DNA from: Lates calcarifer
Lineage: Eukaryota > Chordata > Actinopteri > Centropomidae
Assembly (NCBI RefSeq): GCF_001640805.2
Contig: NC_066851.1
Coordinates: forward strand, 2,614,427-2,678,426
Direction of reading: 5' to 3'
DNA length: 64,000 nucleotides
The translations under genes were made by a program, and so were the position numbers. The stretch's first letter is position 1. Every line of letters begins with the position of its first letter. Below are positions 22,565 through 36,262 of this stretch, one piece after another. Under the pieces are notes generated by a model. It ran no database searches. It saw nothing but the letters and a program-made list of their open reading frames with translations, and had not been told where the DNA came from.

Positions 22565-23983
22565 CTCAAGACCAGAGACTCTGGAGATCCCACTTTCACT
22601 GTCTCCCTCTGAGAAAGAACCTGATTCATCACTGGAATTGCCACCACTGGCACTGAATCCTCGTTCACTTTTTACATTGGTGCAACCTGGAGAGAAGACC
22701 GCCTCTCTGCTGCGAGGGTTCCTCTGCTCCACCACCCCAGCCAGGCAGTGAGACAGTCCAGAGATGGAGCCTGAGTGTGGGGATGAGGAGAAGTCAAACT
22801 GGGGCAGGCTGGAAGGTGAGCTACTACTTCCTGCATCCTCTGGGTAAGAAAGTGAAGAACGGGAGCTGGAAGTCTGGGTTCGGGGCTCAAAGGGAGGAGA
22901 CTGGGCTGATGTCTTGATGGGGACAGGGCAGCTGGTGGTGAGGCATGACCGACCAGAGGAAAGAGGCTCCGCCTGCTTTAGGCTTGAGACTTTTTCTCTG
23001 AATTTCTCATCCAAGTAAGAATGGGTCAACATTTGCTGCTCGCCAGCTGCTGAAGAGAAAATGACACTCCGTCTGTCAAGCTCCACTTCATGTTTAGAGG
23101 AGGAGGCTTTTGACACTGGCCTCTCCATATTCCCACCAATGCCAGTTAGTGTTGCTGGTATTACATCTGCAATGCCGGTCTTGAGGTCCACTTGACCGAG
23201 AGATTCCCTCTTGTCCCTCTGCCTGTCCTTGACCAGTTCCCTGTAGTGGTTGAGGGATAGTCTGTTGCTGAGTAGCTGCTGGATGGTGGTGCTGGGCACA
23301 CTGCTGAGATCCAGGCCACCTCTCTGGAGGTAGGAGCGCAGACAGGAAGAGGGTGAGCCTTGGCTTGGCGAGTGCTCAGCTGCTACTGGAACCCCTTCTA
23401 CCTCTAGCTCCATCTCCAGTACTTCCTCAGTACACAGCTCTGGGTTGCAACCATTGCTTTCATCTCCTTCCTCAAACACAAAGGGTTCCTCTTTGATTCT
23501 GGAGGGTGTAAGTAGAGTTTGTGGAGCAGCACTGCTGTCTGCAAGCTGTGAGCTCACAGGGCTGACTGAGGTATGATTGGCCAAAATGACATCATCACTG
23601 CCATGATGGTTTTCTCCATTGAGCTTGTTGTCACAGATCTGATAGTGATATTTTCTATATTTAGGGCATTGAGGAAGGTCAGTGGGAAGTGGCGTAGTGC
23701 TTGCTACATGATGCCTTGCTTCAGCAGAATCATCCAAGGATATTGCTTCAGAAAACACTGTATCCTTGGCCGTGATGTCGTCGTCATATTCCAGCTTGCC
23801 ATTACTGGCATGTTGGCTGTCATTCTGCAGCTGTTCTTGAAGGAACCGAAAGCAAGAGTCCTCCAAATTGTGAACACCCAGGAAGTCAGCGCACAGGATG
23901 ACCTCATGGATGTTCTCCCGACTTAAAACCAGCTTGGCTGTGTAGGCAAACTGGAGCAGTGGAGCAAAACCCTTAGCTGTCAC
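22565..23983 (-). CDS. bach2: BACH2, large central exon (end of BTB domain, regulatory region)
   Basis: Codes residues 90-562. It opens VTAKGFAPLLQFAYTAKLVL, completing the BTB/POZ dimerisation domain through about residue 135 (NLEDSCFRFLQEQL). The rest is a long, weakly conserved region with conserved islands: LDRRSVIFSS, the heme-responsive-type Cys-Pro in TSCPVPIK, and NSSDESGSFSEGDSES before the CNC segment. A second Cys-Pro (QCPKYRK) replaces a human Tyr-Pro, while the human VCP near CPVPIK is absent. The acceptor is CTCTACAG (ends 23984) and the donor CTTGAG|GTTAGT. It joins VKLPFPV in frame exactly as in human. The open frame runs on to 22502 only by intron read-through. Confidence 0.96.
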
Positions 23984-24112
23984 CTGTAGAGGAGAGTAGA
24001 GAACAAATTTAAATTAAATGTGAGATGAAACCATGGGATAACTGGGAGCTTTTGTAGTAGGCTCTACAACAGCTCACATGGTAAATTTAGTGATGTAATG
24101 TAGAGGAGAGGG

Positions 24113-24251
24113 TGTGCTTTAACATCATTTGAGCATGACAGTGGTGTGGTCAGGCAAGCATCACTGAAGTGTAACATTGCGATTACAACTATTAAGCCAG
24201 CACCTTGGTCCTGACCACATCACTGAAGTGCTCAAATGACGTTAAAGCACA
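24113..24251. repeat. Imperfect palindrome with a partial direct duplication
   Basis: The 42-base left arm (from TGTGCTTTAACATCATTTGA) pairs with the right arm ending AAATGACGTTAAAGCACA, with about five mismatches. The core TGTAACATTGCGATTACAAC is repeated directly just beyond the right arm (24252-24277). Looks like a small MITE or a template-switch product. Confidence 0.75.
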
Positions 24252-26188
24252 TGTAACATTGCGATTATACAACTATTACCAAAAAAGTAAAATGTATATG
24301 GCGGAGTAGTATTTTTAGTGATTTTTAGTAAAGCGTGCTGTCATGCTGATTTGAGCACATTCTAAATGTCTTGTTGACCTATCAGATTGCTTGGTCGGAA
24401 CTACTTGTTGTATAATATACATTTACACAGCAACAATTCCATTGGTACAACAACCGAGTTATGTTATAGTTTAATGCTAAATAATCCCTGTAATTTCTTC
24501 TTTGTTGAGCACCTGATCAATATAAGCTACCATGAACAGAACTTCACGTTTCTTAATTTTTTTCACATTAACAACTTGTCTATGATGGGAAGGTAGCAAG
24601 ACTTTTAATGTGAAAATACAGGAAAAAGTGAAGCTTCTAACATGACTTACTGATGGAAGTAGTGCTGTGGAAATAAACATGGAGATGGAGAGTGGCACTC
24701 AAAGAGTTAACCTGCTTTGGAGGCCTACAGTTGGTTGATAACTAGGCTATGTAGGACCTTTTCCAAGGCCTTCTAATGCTGATTACTGCCCCTTTTTGTT
24801 TCACAATAGTTCTGAATGAGTGTGAGTTCCATTTGTCTTTCTTTTTTTAAGTAGGTTTAAGCCTTATTCATGACCATATTTTTATTGTAACCATGACGAT
24901 GATCACCCTCTAACCATTTCTGCCAAGTTGGTCAGTCTTTGGTGAAAGCTCTTTAGAAATGTCTGAATTTGCATTAGTCTTAGGCTGCTCACCTCCAGAA
25001 TGGCCTGTAGTCTTCACCTTCTCCAAACTACCTTTTTTCTACCCCCATATTCTATGCTGTCCACTTCTCAAACAAAGCCACAAAATCCTGATGATGCCAT
25101 ATTTGAACGGCAGCTGCTGTGAAGAGCTTAAACTGCACATGGAAGAGGGAGGAGGAGCTGGGAATTGGTAGATAAGCAGCCTGTATAAAAGGATGGAGTT
25201 CAGGTGCAACTCCTTTTTCCAGGTCTTCTGCAGCAGAAGAATGATCTCCTTTGTTGCACAGTAGTTTGACTGCATGGCTGTGCAAGTTTCTTTACATGTC
25301 TAGTAGTTTTAAGCTTTGTAAAAGTTTGCTGAATTTAATGATAAAGGAATGTCTGTTTTACATAAGTTATTATACTTTCCTCAGTTTGCTCTTGTCATGT
25401 ATATTTAATTGATTATGCAAAATTAAGTCTTCCAGTCAGCTATTAGTCAACAGTCAAACTCTGCATTAAATTGTATAATAATAATGGCTCCATCTCTCTC
25501 TCTCACGCTTCTTGTATCTGACCGCACCACGTTTATCAGTGCTTAGAAGACAGTGCAATCAAACAAACGGTCAGACAGGTAGAGGTGAAGAAAGTTTTGA
25601 GTTTGCATTAACTGAGAAGGGAAGGGAATTTAGAAACAAAGGGTTGTTTCTAATATAAGTCTGTACCAAATAAAGGCCTGGTTCTCTCTGCCACTGGGGC
25701 TTCTAATTCAGAATATACAGTAACCTACAGTGCAGTGAACACAACACAACATTTACAGTTTATTTGTAAATGATGGACAAAATATTAAAAGCACCTTTAA
25801 ATTTAATACAGGGCTCCAGACTAACTTTTTGCATCCACTACATGCAGTGAGACTACATTACATGCATAATTTACCATACTACATATGAATACAACTTCAT
25901 ACTCCATACTGATACTTAACTGTACTGATAAGTGTTACTATTATTATTATTATTACTTATTACTGCATAGGAATAAATATTATATTATTTCACCACACAA
26001 GCAACCAGTCCACTTTAATTTAAAGTCATTTTGCCACTCTCCTGGTTTATTCATCTTATACAACATGTTTACTCTTCTTTCCTGGATCTGGTCTTGTTCA
26101 CCACAGTCAGCATGGTTATAATGTGTCTTCGTATGAGTGTGTGCTGCTGTATGTATGTTTACTCTATATTGCTGTGTGTGCATGTGTA

Positions 26189-26192
<4 letters not shown>

Positions 26193-26233
<41 letters not shown>
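26193..26233. repeat. (GT)n microsatellite
   Basis: About 20 GT units, intronic. Confidence 0.95.
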
Positions 26234-26237
<4 letters not shown>

Positions 26238-28756
26238 GTAAGCCTATTTTCAGCTGGCATCAGCAGCTGCCGCCTCCTGTGCAGAAATGATTGTATATAG
26301 GCACAGAAAGAAGCCAGGAGAAGCTCCACTCCACACTGATCTCACTAATGAGAAGCAGCAGAGGGCGAGATCATACAGCAGACTGATGTTTGATAATGAA
26401 CCACTTAACATCTAGTTGTCACCTTTTACTTCCTCTTAGTAGTTTTAAGGTGAAAATCACTAGAAATCACTATTCCACACTGACAGCCAGTATGATAAAC
26501 ACAGAGCAACCACAACATTAAAAGCACTGACTGGTTAGGGTTAGGGTTAACTTAAATGTTAATCACTGATCTGTGTATATTATGTATCAACTTGAAGCTA
26601 TATGATGTTTACACTGAGTGAAGTATTCAAATCAAAAACTATATACATTTTTGGCTGCACCACTCCATCAAATGGAAATATTACAGATGGTTTGTGAGTA
26701 TAGACAAAAACATATTTTCAGAATTAAAACCAGTCAAGACAAACATTATTCTCTCTGCTACTGCAAGCACATGGATTTACCTCTCTGAACAGAAAATGAC
26801 AATGCACCACTGAAAGTACATCTTGAACTGTATTTTGGTGGGTAAGAAGATAGCTCAGAAGGGAGCCATGTTCATTATATGTGAACTTAATTTGATATAA
26901 CACTCACAGCAGCATTTAAAACAGTGATATCTGTGACAGAAATGAATTCCTTTCAGCCACAGGGGTGAGGAAAATCAATTAAACCATTATCAATCTGACT
27001 TAATATTGCTGTTTGTTGATAGAATGGAGAGCCACGGTGGACATGGTATGCATGGTTTGCATACAGTCATGAGGCAGCAGTCATGTGTACACATATGTCT
27101 CTTCAAGGTACTCTGGAAACTTGCTTACTTACTTAACAACAATGGCACAAGTAGTGCGACTATAATCTAGCACTAATTTTCCAATAAGCCCTGGGGGTAG
27201 TCCTTATCTCACCAAGCCTGTGGCACATACTGAAGAAATACGCAAGAAATACGCTTCATTTTCCAGTTATGTGCATAAAATGGGAGTGAAGAATAAGTAG
27301 TTAAGCTGATGATGAAGACAGCTTTATTAATTAATATTGAACATGACAGGTCTATATATTATATATAGCCTGCAATTCAATATTCACAATTGTGCTTGTA
27401 GAGAAAGTCAAATAACCTAGAAAATAAAATTGCCATTTTACAAGAACCAAGAACACAGAAATACAGTGTCCTTGGCCCTAAAAACACAAAATTTCACACC
27501 CAAATTTGTTTTGCTCCGAGCTCCTACAAGTTCCATTAATTTATGAGAGGGTGAGTGAAAGAAAGAATGAGGAAAATAAAGCCATGACAAAGTCATTAGG
27601 AGATGGAGTTTGTGGTACAGGTCTGTGCAAGTTATTACTGTATAAGGTAGGCAGAGACATATTAATCAATATGACAGATCTGGGACATTGTAAGGTAATT
27701 CCAGCCACTGGGATCAGGAGCTGTTCCCTGATCAGCCCCAGTGGTGAATGGCAGCACCAGCAACTAACAGGGCAATGGCATTAATATTCATGCCCAAAAG
27801 ATTTTTATAAACAGATCAATTTGTGTCAAACCTGCTGTTTCCATCCATGCGCCTTCCTTTCTCTTTTAACCTTATTTATCTAAGGAAGGTCAAGCTAGCT
27901 CTGTGCCTTTGCCCTGCAGCCTCCTGCCCCTGCTTTACATGCATAGTCCTGCTCATTCACATTGGTAGCTCCCCACAGTCACAGCCTGTAAAGACAATAA
28001 GGTCCACTTGATTTTCAAGAACTGAGAAAAGACTCAAGTCAACCTGGATTTTAAGTATATAGTACAGACTAATTGGGTCTGGGTAAGGTTCCAATTCTGT
28101 TGTGTAAAGTCTATGTCAGTAATGTTTATCTAATACCAGAATAGATCTGCGTAAACTCGTAGCAGCTCTGATCACGTAGTCACATGGATTATGCTTGTCT
28201 CATTCTGTTTGCATCTGTACAAGTCCACTGCATTTTGGACCAGGTATAATTATCCTCTGGTCCTCTTCAGACCCAGTCTCTTTTAATGACCTACTGACAC
28301 CTCCACTCTACAATGGGCAACTGAGATTGGCCATTGTGCCAAAGCAGGCTTCAAATTATGCACTTGTCAAATTGTCTAAAAGCATCTAAAAGCCCTTCAG
28401 TCCACACCTCTCTGTCAGAACTGGAGGGCTGCATTTAAGGTTGGGGTCAACCAGTTTGTCTAGGTAGAGTACCTTCTCAGTAGAGTCGGTGTACATCAGA
28501 CTGTTGGAAAGAAAGAGTTTGTGAAAATGTTTAATGTTATTGCTACTTACTGTATCATTTAGTCTGTCTGAATAAAATGTTAAATGTTCCTCCCTGAAGG
28601 TTGGTTTTATTGTCTATTGGCTGCATTTCCCATAAGAACTCTAACTCATTTTTGTTAGGTGGCAAGAAAGGAACAATGTGGCAGTCTACCCTGAAGAACG
28701 TCCACAATTTATATATATACATAACATTTATATTTTAAAATGACCCTAGACGTTAC

Positions 28757-29023
28757 CTTGTCTGGCAGGTTAATGATGGGCTCTGCTTCGCCCGGCAGTG
28801 TGTTGTGCCCCAGAAGGGCTTGCAGGAAGTAGCGGCTACTGGCAGCGAGGACTGCCCTGTGCGCACGCACCTCCCTGCCCTCCACCAGTACAGTCACATC
28901 ACAAAGGATGCCCTGCCGCCGCTGCTCCTCCAGGCTTAACAGCACGTTAGCACAGTGGACCTTTGATTCATACACGTACACGGGCGCTGCCGCCTCACCG
29001 TCCTGCTCCTCGCTTGCCGACAT
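28757..29023 (-). CDS. bach2: BACH2, first coding exon (start codon and first part of BTB domain)
   Basis: Codes residues 1-89 from ATG at 29023-29021. [20 protein letters not shown] is a longer, acidic, Ala-rich version of the human N-terminus, followed by the BTB core ([47 protein letters not shown]). The donor is GACAAG|GTAACG. A TTCTGTGCAG acceptor ends at 29040, so 29039-29024 is 5' UTR; no upstream ATG lies in this exon. G at -3 gives a moderate initiation context. BTB domains of BACH proteins mediate dimerisation and corepressor contact. Confidence 0.96.
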
Positions 29024-29600
29024 CACTCCCCTTAGCACTCTGCACAGAAGAAAGACAGAAGGAAAAGATACCATATCAGCTACTTTTGCATTGTGTTTAG
29101 ATTCTGAAGAGGAATTACAGTAGGTTCTTGTTGGACTTTTATGTCTAAAGAGAGGTATTTCAACAATGCAACAATTAGCGTGAGCAGTGTGATATACAAT
29201 GTGAAATACACTGATCAATGTGACGGACTGCCATTAAATTATGTATGGATAGTCAACATCTCTGGTGATTGTCATCGATCATGAAAACGGTGACCCTAAG
29301 GAAGAAGAGCTGATAAAGGAAGGTAAAAAAAAAATAAGGTAACACATTGGTTTGCTATTTTAATTCCTTGGTTAGAGAAATATAGAACACATGTAGTTGT
29401 TGAGACATTTGAGTTTGAAAAACATAAATTAATTTCCCTCCGGTCCCACAGCACCATTTCTTTTTCAAAAACTATTCATGACATGAACTGTGGTGAAATA
29501 TGGGAAAGGTGTAACAGTGTCAAAAACTGAATCAAGCTCCAGCTCTAGTACCAACAGACTACTGAGCCATGTACTGTACTATAGGGTTGAGGCTATATTT

Positions 29601-29826
29601 GGGCGGCTGTGGCTTAGGAGGTAGAGCGGTTGCCCACCAATCAGAAGGTCAATCCCCGGCTTCTCCAGTCCTTCTGCCAAAGTATCCTTGGGCTGATACT
29701 GAACCCCAAATTGTCCCTGATGTATCATCAGCGTGTGAATGGTTGAACGTCAGCTGTAGTGTAACACTCGTTGAGTGGTCGGTATGACTGGAAAAGCGCT
29801 ACATAAGAGCAGTCCATTTACCATTT
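29601..29826 (+). mobile_element. tRNA-derived SINE, degraded second copy
   Basis: Same head (GGGCGGCTGTGGCTTAGGAG) and tail (GGAAAAGCGCTACATAAG, CAGTCCATTTACC) as 6580-6896. The B box is damaged: the GGTGGTTCGATTCC region has shrunk to CAATCCCC. Confidence 0.8.
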
Positions 29827-30444
29827 GTTAATTAATCAATTGGTCAAGCAACAGCAAATTAATTAGCAACCACTGTGTGAGTTGTTATTAAGTAAATTTA
29901 ACAACAAGCAACGATGCCAAACATTCTGTGGTTCCAGTGTCTCAGGACGAGGATTTGGGATTTTTGGCTGCTGATCACAAAAAAAGATATTTCATAATGA
30001 CAATAATCAGTTTCTGACTAATCTGCTGAGAGTCTGCAGATTTATCTGAACACATTGATGCTTCCAAGGTTTTAAGGACTTCCTGTAGTGTAGCTTTACA
30101 TGGTTGTTCTTGCCAGTTCTCTTTTCACTTCTACTCCGCTGACAGTCTCAGACATTTGAACAGGAGATACAAAAGAATATTTAGCTGTGTCGTATGATAA
30201 GTGTATACAAGTGTATTCTGTGTATCTATGTATTCATGTACATCTATTGATAAATATTAAAGAAGTACATATAGATAGATATAAAACAGCCCTCCACACT
30301 GATTCCAGGCAGCTCTATCCAGAGGCTTTTCATTGTGTTTCATTTCAGTGCTATAATACATAAAGCCCCAACACAGACAGCTGAGCATGCAGTCTGTCTG
30401 TCTCATCAGCCATGGGCTCTTCTGTGTGTGTGTATGTGTGCGAA

Positions 30445-30446
<2 letters not shown>

Positions 30447-30479
<33 letters not shown>
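30447..30479. repeat. (GT)n microsatellite
   Basis: About 16 GT units after a shorter broken GT run from 30422. Confidence 0.9.
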
Positions 30480-30480
<1 letters not shown>

Positions 30481-33086
30481 AGCAGGCATAGAGGAGGCTG
30501 CTTTCTGCTGATTCATGGCTTTTGAATAGGCAGAGCCCAGCACTGGGGGCTTGCTGAAGTAGTGTTCTGGCTTTTCTCCCTGTGGCCCACGGGCCAATCA
30601 TCTCAGCAATGTAGATCATCTCCTGCTTCCCCTCAAGAGCACTTCAGGCTCAGACCATTCTCTCCTGTTTTTATGATACTTGCAAATTGTTTGCCACCAC
30701 TATTTGCCCAGTGTACTACTCTGTTCATATCTTGCGAGCCTCTGCCTGCTGAGAGTGAAAACAAAAGAAAGGGGAAATGCATTGACTAAGATTGCTCTTT
30801 GTGTCTACTCACCTGCTGTATTCCTAAGACAACTGACTAAGATGAATTTGTTATTACTGTGTTCTCTCTACTGTACCCTTCTATACTCACTGCTACTCAG
30901 TCCACCAGTGTACGGATACAGCCTTGACTCAGGGTTTGGGTGACCCACTGACCATTTATCTATTGCCACTATCAGGCCCTAAAATAACACATAATGCTTC
31001 CTCCTGGAACAATACAATCTGATGTGATTTTTATATATGTTTTTTCCATCCATACAATATGTATGAAATTATTTCCAATACTGTTCTCTCTACATCTCAT
31101 ATCTTTCTTCTTGGTTGCTCTGCTTCCAATACATTCTGTTTATGTTCGAGCTTTTGTCCAATCAGATTTCAGCTCTGTGTTGCCAGGTTAAAAATAATCT
31201 TCCTTGAAGCCTTCAGAATCAACAGTGCAGCCCCTGTAATTTAAAATACATAGTGATGAAACTGTTACCTCACAGATCCTTTAACCAATCAGATTTCGAG
31301 TTGGTGAGACCAGGGGCCATCTAGCAGGCCTTCGCTAACACCAACATTTCCACATCATTTGATTGGATGGTCAGAGAGTGTACTGGTCAGAGCTAGCAAA
31401 CCACATCTATAGCTGCTAGCTCAAGCTAAAACATCTTAGTACAGATTTAACATTTAGCTGTTTTTTAACCCACAATGGCTGAAGGAGGAGGAAGAGTTCA
31501 ATGAGTCTGTTGTAGAGGTTATCTGTGCGTCTCAGTTCCAACAATAAGTCCTTTTCTATTTCTACCTCTTAATGATGGTATTAAGAGGTGGGTTAATGCA
31601 GGTAGGACACCAGTGAAGGCCTAAGGTGCGAAATACACAGCCCGCCACTAATAGATATAGATACATGATCAATGTATACTGGGTCAGTTATGTCAGACAG
31701 TGAACTGAAATAAGCAAAATGAGCAAATACACCTTCATCACTCTCTCATCAACCTGATGTTTGCTGAATTTTGAATAGTAGCACAGCTTCAGCAGATGAC
31801 CATAAAGTGGCTGAAATCAACTACACCACAAAGAGGAAAACAGAAGGTGAACCAGGAAATGTACAAAATGGAGATGGAATTCAGTTCATTTATTTGAATT
31901 AACAAAATGAGTTGAGGGATTTATTATACAGTGAAGCGAGGGTTCACACTGAGCTCTTATAGTCAAGATTATTAAGTTCAATTAACATGGAGAGGAGGAA
32001 AGACCGCACAAGATACAAAGGATGGAAATTAGAAATTCTCCCCAAGCCAATTCCATCTGTTTATTTTATTTTATGTCTTTTTTTTCTATTCCATTTTGTT
32101 CACCACTACAGTTACTTATTACTGCATTTCATGCTTCATAGTTTCATGGAAGGGTAAAAGACAAAGACTGACAGGATTTTCTTTGTAAATTATTACTGTA
32201 ATTACTATGAAATACATGACTTTGACTAAATTTGTCAAATTATGATGCAAATATCAATACAAACAACACTTTCACAGGGAGGCTTGAAATTGGCTTTCAA
32301 CCTCGTCACAAAGTGTTAAATAAGGAATTTTTGACCTGGCATGGGCCTCAGATTTAAAGTGGGGTGACCAAAATCTGTAGCATCATCCTTTTAAGAAGAA
32401 GAGTCCATAGCAGAAATCTGTAGCTGTAGATATATAGAAACACCAGGAGCATAGTACAATTTAGTCACTGGAAGAACACACAGGGCCAGACATTGATTTC
32501 TAAAAATACATATATATAAATGACAGATACTGCTGTAAAATGAAATTCTGTCATTACAATAAACTGCAGTTTGCTCCATTTACAGTTGAACTTGCCATGT
32601 GAACATGATTACTTTATATGTGACAGTCAGAACTCTGCAGTCAAAATACTGAAATTATTTTTGAGAAATTGCATAAACATTTCTGCCTTTCAACATTTCC
32701 CCATTTCTCACTTTGAATTAGCAGAGTCTGTCATATAAAGCTATGTTTCTCCATGTCTTTCCCTTTTTCCCTCCCAACCACACTGGGTAAAATGTTCAGA
32801 GACAGTTGAGGGGCTTTGGTAAACAAGACATTGCCCATGGTTTCATCATCTTGTCTGGGCTGTGCTTTAATATATGTGAGGAGATGATGGCATGTTTCAG
32901 CAGCAGACTGGGTTGACAGACAGCTAACTGATATCCATAATCCCCCAACTGTAGAAAAACTGGGGAAAAAAAATGCTACTAAGTGGAGGAGAGGAGAGAC
33001 ACAGCTAACTTCTTCAGAGGGTAACTGAGCGAAAATAACCTGGTGAGGAGTGAAGAACTGTCACTGCTGAAGCACAGCACACTCAC

Positions 33087-33612
33087 AAAGCACTACATTA
33101 GGAACACTGTACTTATACAGAATACATTGACATGACTGCATCACATCATCTCAGCAGATGTGTCAGCTGCACATTCATGCTGCCAACCTCCTGTTCTACC
33201 ACATCCCAAAGGTGTTCTACTGGATTCAGATCTGGTGACTGAGGAGGTCACTGAAGTTCACTGAACTCACTGTCATGTTCATGAAAGCCAGTTTGAGACG
33301 ACTTCAGCTTTGTGACATGGAGCGTTATCCTGCTGGAAGTAGCCATTAGAAGATGGTGAACTGTGGCCATAAAGGGATGAACATGGTCAGCAACAACACT
33401 CAGACTGTGACATTCGAACCATGATTGGTTGGTATTAAGGGCCCAAAGTGAGTCAAGAAAACATTCCCTACACCATTACACCAGCAGCAGCAGTCTGGAC
33501 TGTTGACACAAGGCAGGTTGTTGTTTACCCTGAGATGTTACAACCACTCCTTACAACCACTGTTGCCGTTCTGTCAGCTCCAGTCTGACTGGTCAGTCTG
33601 ACTAATAAAGTG
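33087..33612 (-). mobile_element. Tc1-like remnant, internally deleted
   Basis: Starts near AGCACTACATTAGGAACACT and ends near CTAATAAAGTGCTTTC, roughly inverted CACTTTATTAGG-type ends known from a fish Tc1-like family. Internal phrases (GGATTCAGATCTGGTGACTG, CAGTCTGGACTGTTGACACA, GTTGCCGTTCTGTCAGCTC) are the antisense of its transposase gene. About a third of full length, with no open frame. Confidence 0.65.
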
Positions 33613-34404
33613 CTTTCTAAGACCACAGCATACACATGGCATATTCATTTACTATATGCTAAAGTAATTATATAATATATATATATAATAATAAAGAAAA
33701 CACAGATACAACCTCCAATTCTGCAAAGTTAACTCTGTTGGATAATGTTCAATACTGTAACCATGACAACAAAGGTCTTCTATTCTTCACAAAGTACCTA
33801 TTTTAACCAAGTTCACTTATGGATTATGTTTTGCATGAAGTACTCTGGCACTGTGTGTTCACAAATGTAACCATAGTTTTCCATTTGCTACCACTCTGAC
33901 CTCAAATTAACAGACAAAACATGATTTCTCATACAGAAAATTAAAACTGGTGGCCATAATGCAAAGGATCGGTGTTCTCTGAGAACTGACTCTACACACA
34001 GAAAACCCCGCGCTCTACAAGTAAAACAACATGATTAGTATCAACAGTCGGGCCTTACAGCGCAGGATCAACCTGTAACCAAGTCAGAATAGAGTTATAC
34101 CTAAAGCCTGGACTCACACACGACACAACACTCTTCCACTGTCAAAACACATTTCTCAAAATCACAATCGACAGGAAAAACCCCAGTGAAGCAGAGCAGC
34201 GGGAGGTTCCTCCTGTCCAAGTGGCACTGCCAGTATTTCCCATAATGCAGCTCTCTGTGGCCGTTCAGCAGTTTCTCCTCATCAGTCAGTTGCTCTGTTA
34301 GCCTACATCAACCCAGCAAAACCATCAATCAAACACACACATCTAAGGCCATTCAAAACCCCTGAGACAGCAGAGATGAGCAAAGGTGGCCACAGGCGCA
34401 CATG

Positions 34405-34426
34405 CACACACACACACACACACACA
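34405..34426. repeat. (CA)n microsatellite
   Basis: About 11 CA units. Confidence 0.9.
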
Positions 34427-36139
34427 TATGCAGTGCATCCCAGCAGGCAGAGTAGAAACATCCAGGAGTGAATTATTCATCACAGAAGCAGCAGAGCCTG
34501 AAGCCAGGCAGGGATCTTCCCTCAGAGCTGCTGCTACACACACAAATATTAATTAACAAACACTAATAATTCACCAATTCCACTCTGTGCGTCTGTGTGT
34601 ATATTTCTGTGCACGGGTACAGTCCAATGTATTACTATGTCCTACTTTCCTCCACCCCTTCCTGCCATCTCCCCTGCCCTGATTATGTCTTATTTTCATC
34701 TGATGGTGTCTGTGGGGTTTTCTGAGCAGAGCTTATTTCCACAGAACTAATTCTATCAGTACAACAACAGAGTCATGTTCACCACTCCCTCGGTTTCTCT
34801 TCTCCAACACAAGCAATTATAATTCAATTGTTTCTACTTTTCAGATTTTTATTTTTTTAATCCATCAGCTAAGCTATCGGCTTAGCACATCCTGTCCATT
34901 TTCACATTAAAAGCATGTGAGGACTGGGTATGGATTATGTTAAATAACAGCAGCAGAGTGAATGAAATTAGTTCTGTGGAAAGGAACCTTACTGAAACAT
35001 TTTCAAGACAACAGATAAACATAGAGGCAGTGTTGAGTTAGCGTTACTCAGGGAACATGAAAGATGAAGAATAAAATTTGATCTTAAGGAAAATAAAGGC
35101 CTGAGCTGCTATTGGCTGCTTACAGTGTGCAACCTTTGAACATTTGTGTTGACAAGCTGAAGCCTGGTAATATGTTCACTTGTTGTTTTATTCTGTGACA
35201 AGCTAAAAAGTCGTATAACAGCAGCAAAACAGGAGAAAAGTCAGTGACCCGACTCAGTAATGTCAGTAAACAACAGCAATGTCAGTTTATCTAAAGTTTG
35301 CTAACATCAGCCAATATGCTTATTGACTGTACTGATTTGACACACGTTCCCCTCTACTGCTTCAGTATTATTTTTTTCATATGTAGGATGAAATTATATC
35401 ATTTCTTTATTCAGAGTTCATAGTCCTGCTTTAACAGCTGACAGTTACTCCAGGTAAGAGGTTTTCAGTAACTGAATAAAAATGCCTTCCTGCATTCACC
35501 CAGTCTTCTATATGAGTCTATACAATGGTGGCATTTCATGCGTCAACTCTTCAGAACACACCACCGTCTGTCAACTCTTTAGAAAAGCAGCAACTTCGAC
35601 TAGATTTTACACCCTTACATCTCGTGTCTGTATGATTCTTAGTGTGTGCTACAGATGTCAACCGATCCAAATGGTGTGACACCCCACAGTGTGGCAGATG
35701 TATTTTACATGGCTATAGACTCATACTGTCAGCATGTTTTTATGGATGTTTTCAATTTGCATATATAAAAAAAAAAAAAATGTGATAGGGTTTTTTTTTT
35801 TGTTTCATTGAGGTAAAAAAGAGAGCTTTAGCAAATCATCATGATGTACATAAAACATGATCTGTGTGGAGCGATGAAGGAGACTTCCTCAAATGAATTC
35901 CTGTTGTGCCTACCACTACTACTACTACTGTTCTCACTTTGTCTGAGCTTTGACTGGAGCTCTTTTAATGATGTCATCATGCTGTGCCCTCTTCTCCTGC
36001 AGTGGTTTAATGGCACCATCTGGAGAATTAAAGCCACCGACTGTTTAACTTGATGTGTCCAGGTAGTAGTTTACCACGTTCACTTTGTTGGTTCGTTATC
36101 AAAATTGAAAGTTTCATGATGAAAATTCAGGGGGATCAT

Positions 36140-36262
36140 CAGATCATCAACATTGACCTGGTTTCATGGCAGTCCATTCAATCGCAACCAACATCTCAAC
36201 CTCCTCCTGGCAGCTCCAGAGGAGAAATCAGGACATCACCAAAGTCTGTATGAGTTATGCCA
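36140..36262. repeat. Fragment of the dispersed repeat seen at 21776-22085
   Basis: TTTCATGGCAGTCCATTCAA and GAGGAGAAATCAGGACATCA then CCAAAGTC resemble the same percomorph repeat with pieces rearranged. Confidence 0.4.

Larger units (their letters stand above)
23984..28756 (-). other. bach2: bach2 intron splitting the BTB domain (4.8 kb)
   Basis: No coding exon seen. Holds an imperfect palindrome (24113-24251) and a (GT)n run at 26193. The break inside the BTB domain is at the same codon as in mammals (LPDK|VTAKGF, human LPEE|VTAKGF). Confidence 0.85.

Noticed and set aside
26534..26549. Interstitial telomere repeat (TTAGGGTTAGGG)
   Set aside because: Only about two and a half units, which is expected by chance.
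30422..30479. CRISPR-like or minisatellite array
   Set aside because: Plain GT microsatellite; no spaced repeats anywhere in the window resemble CRISPR, and the DNA is eukaryotic.
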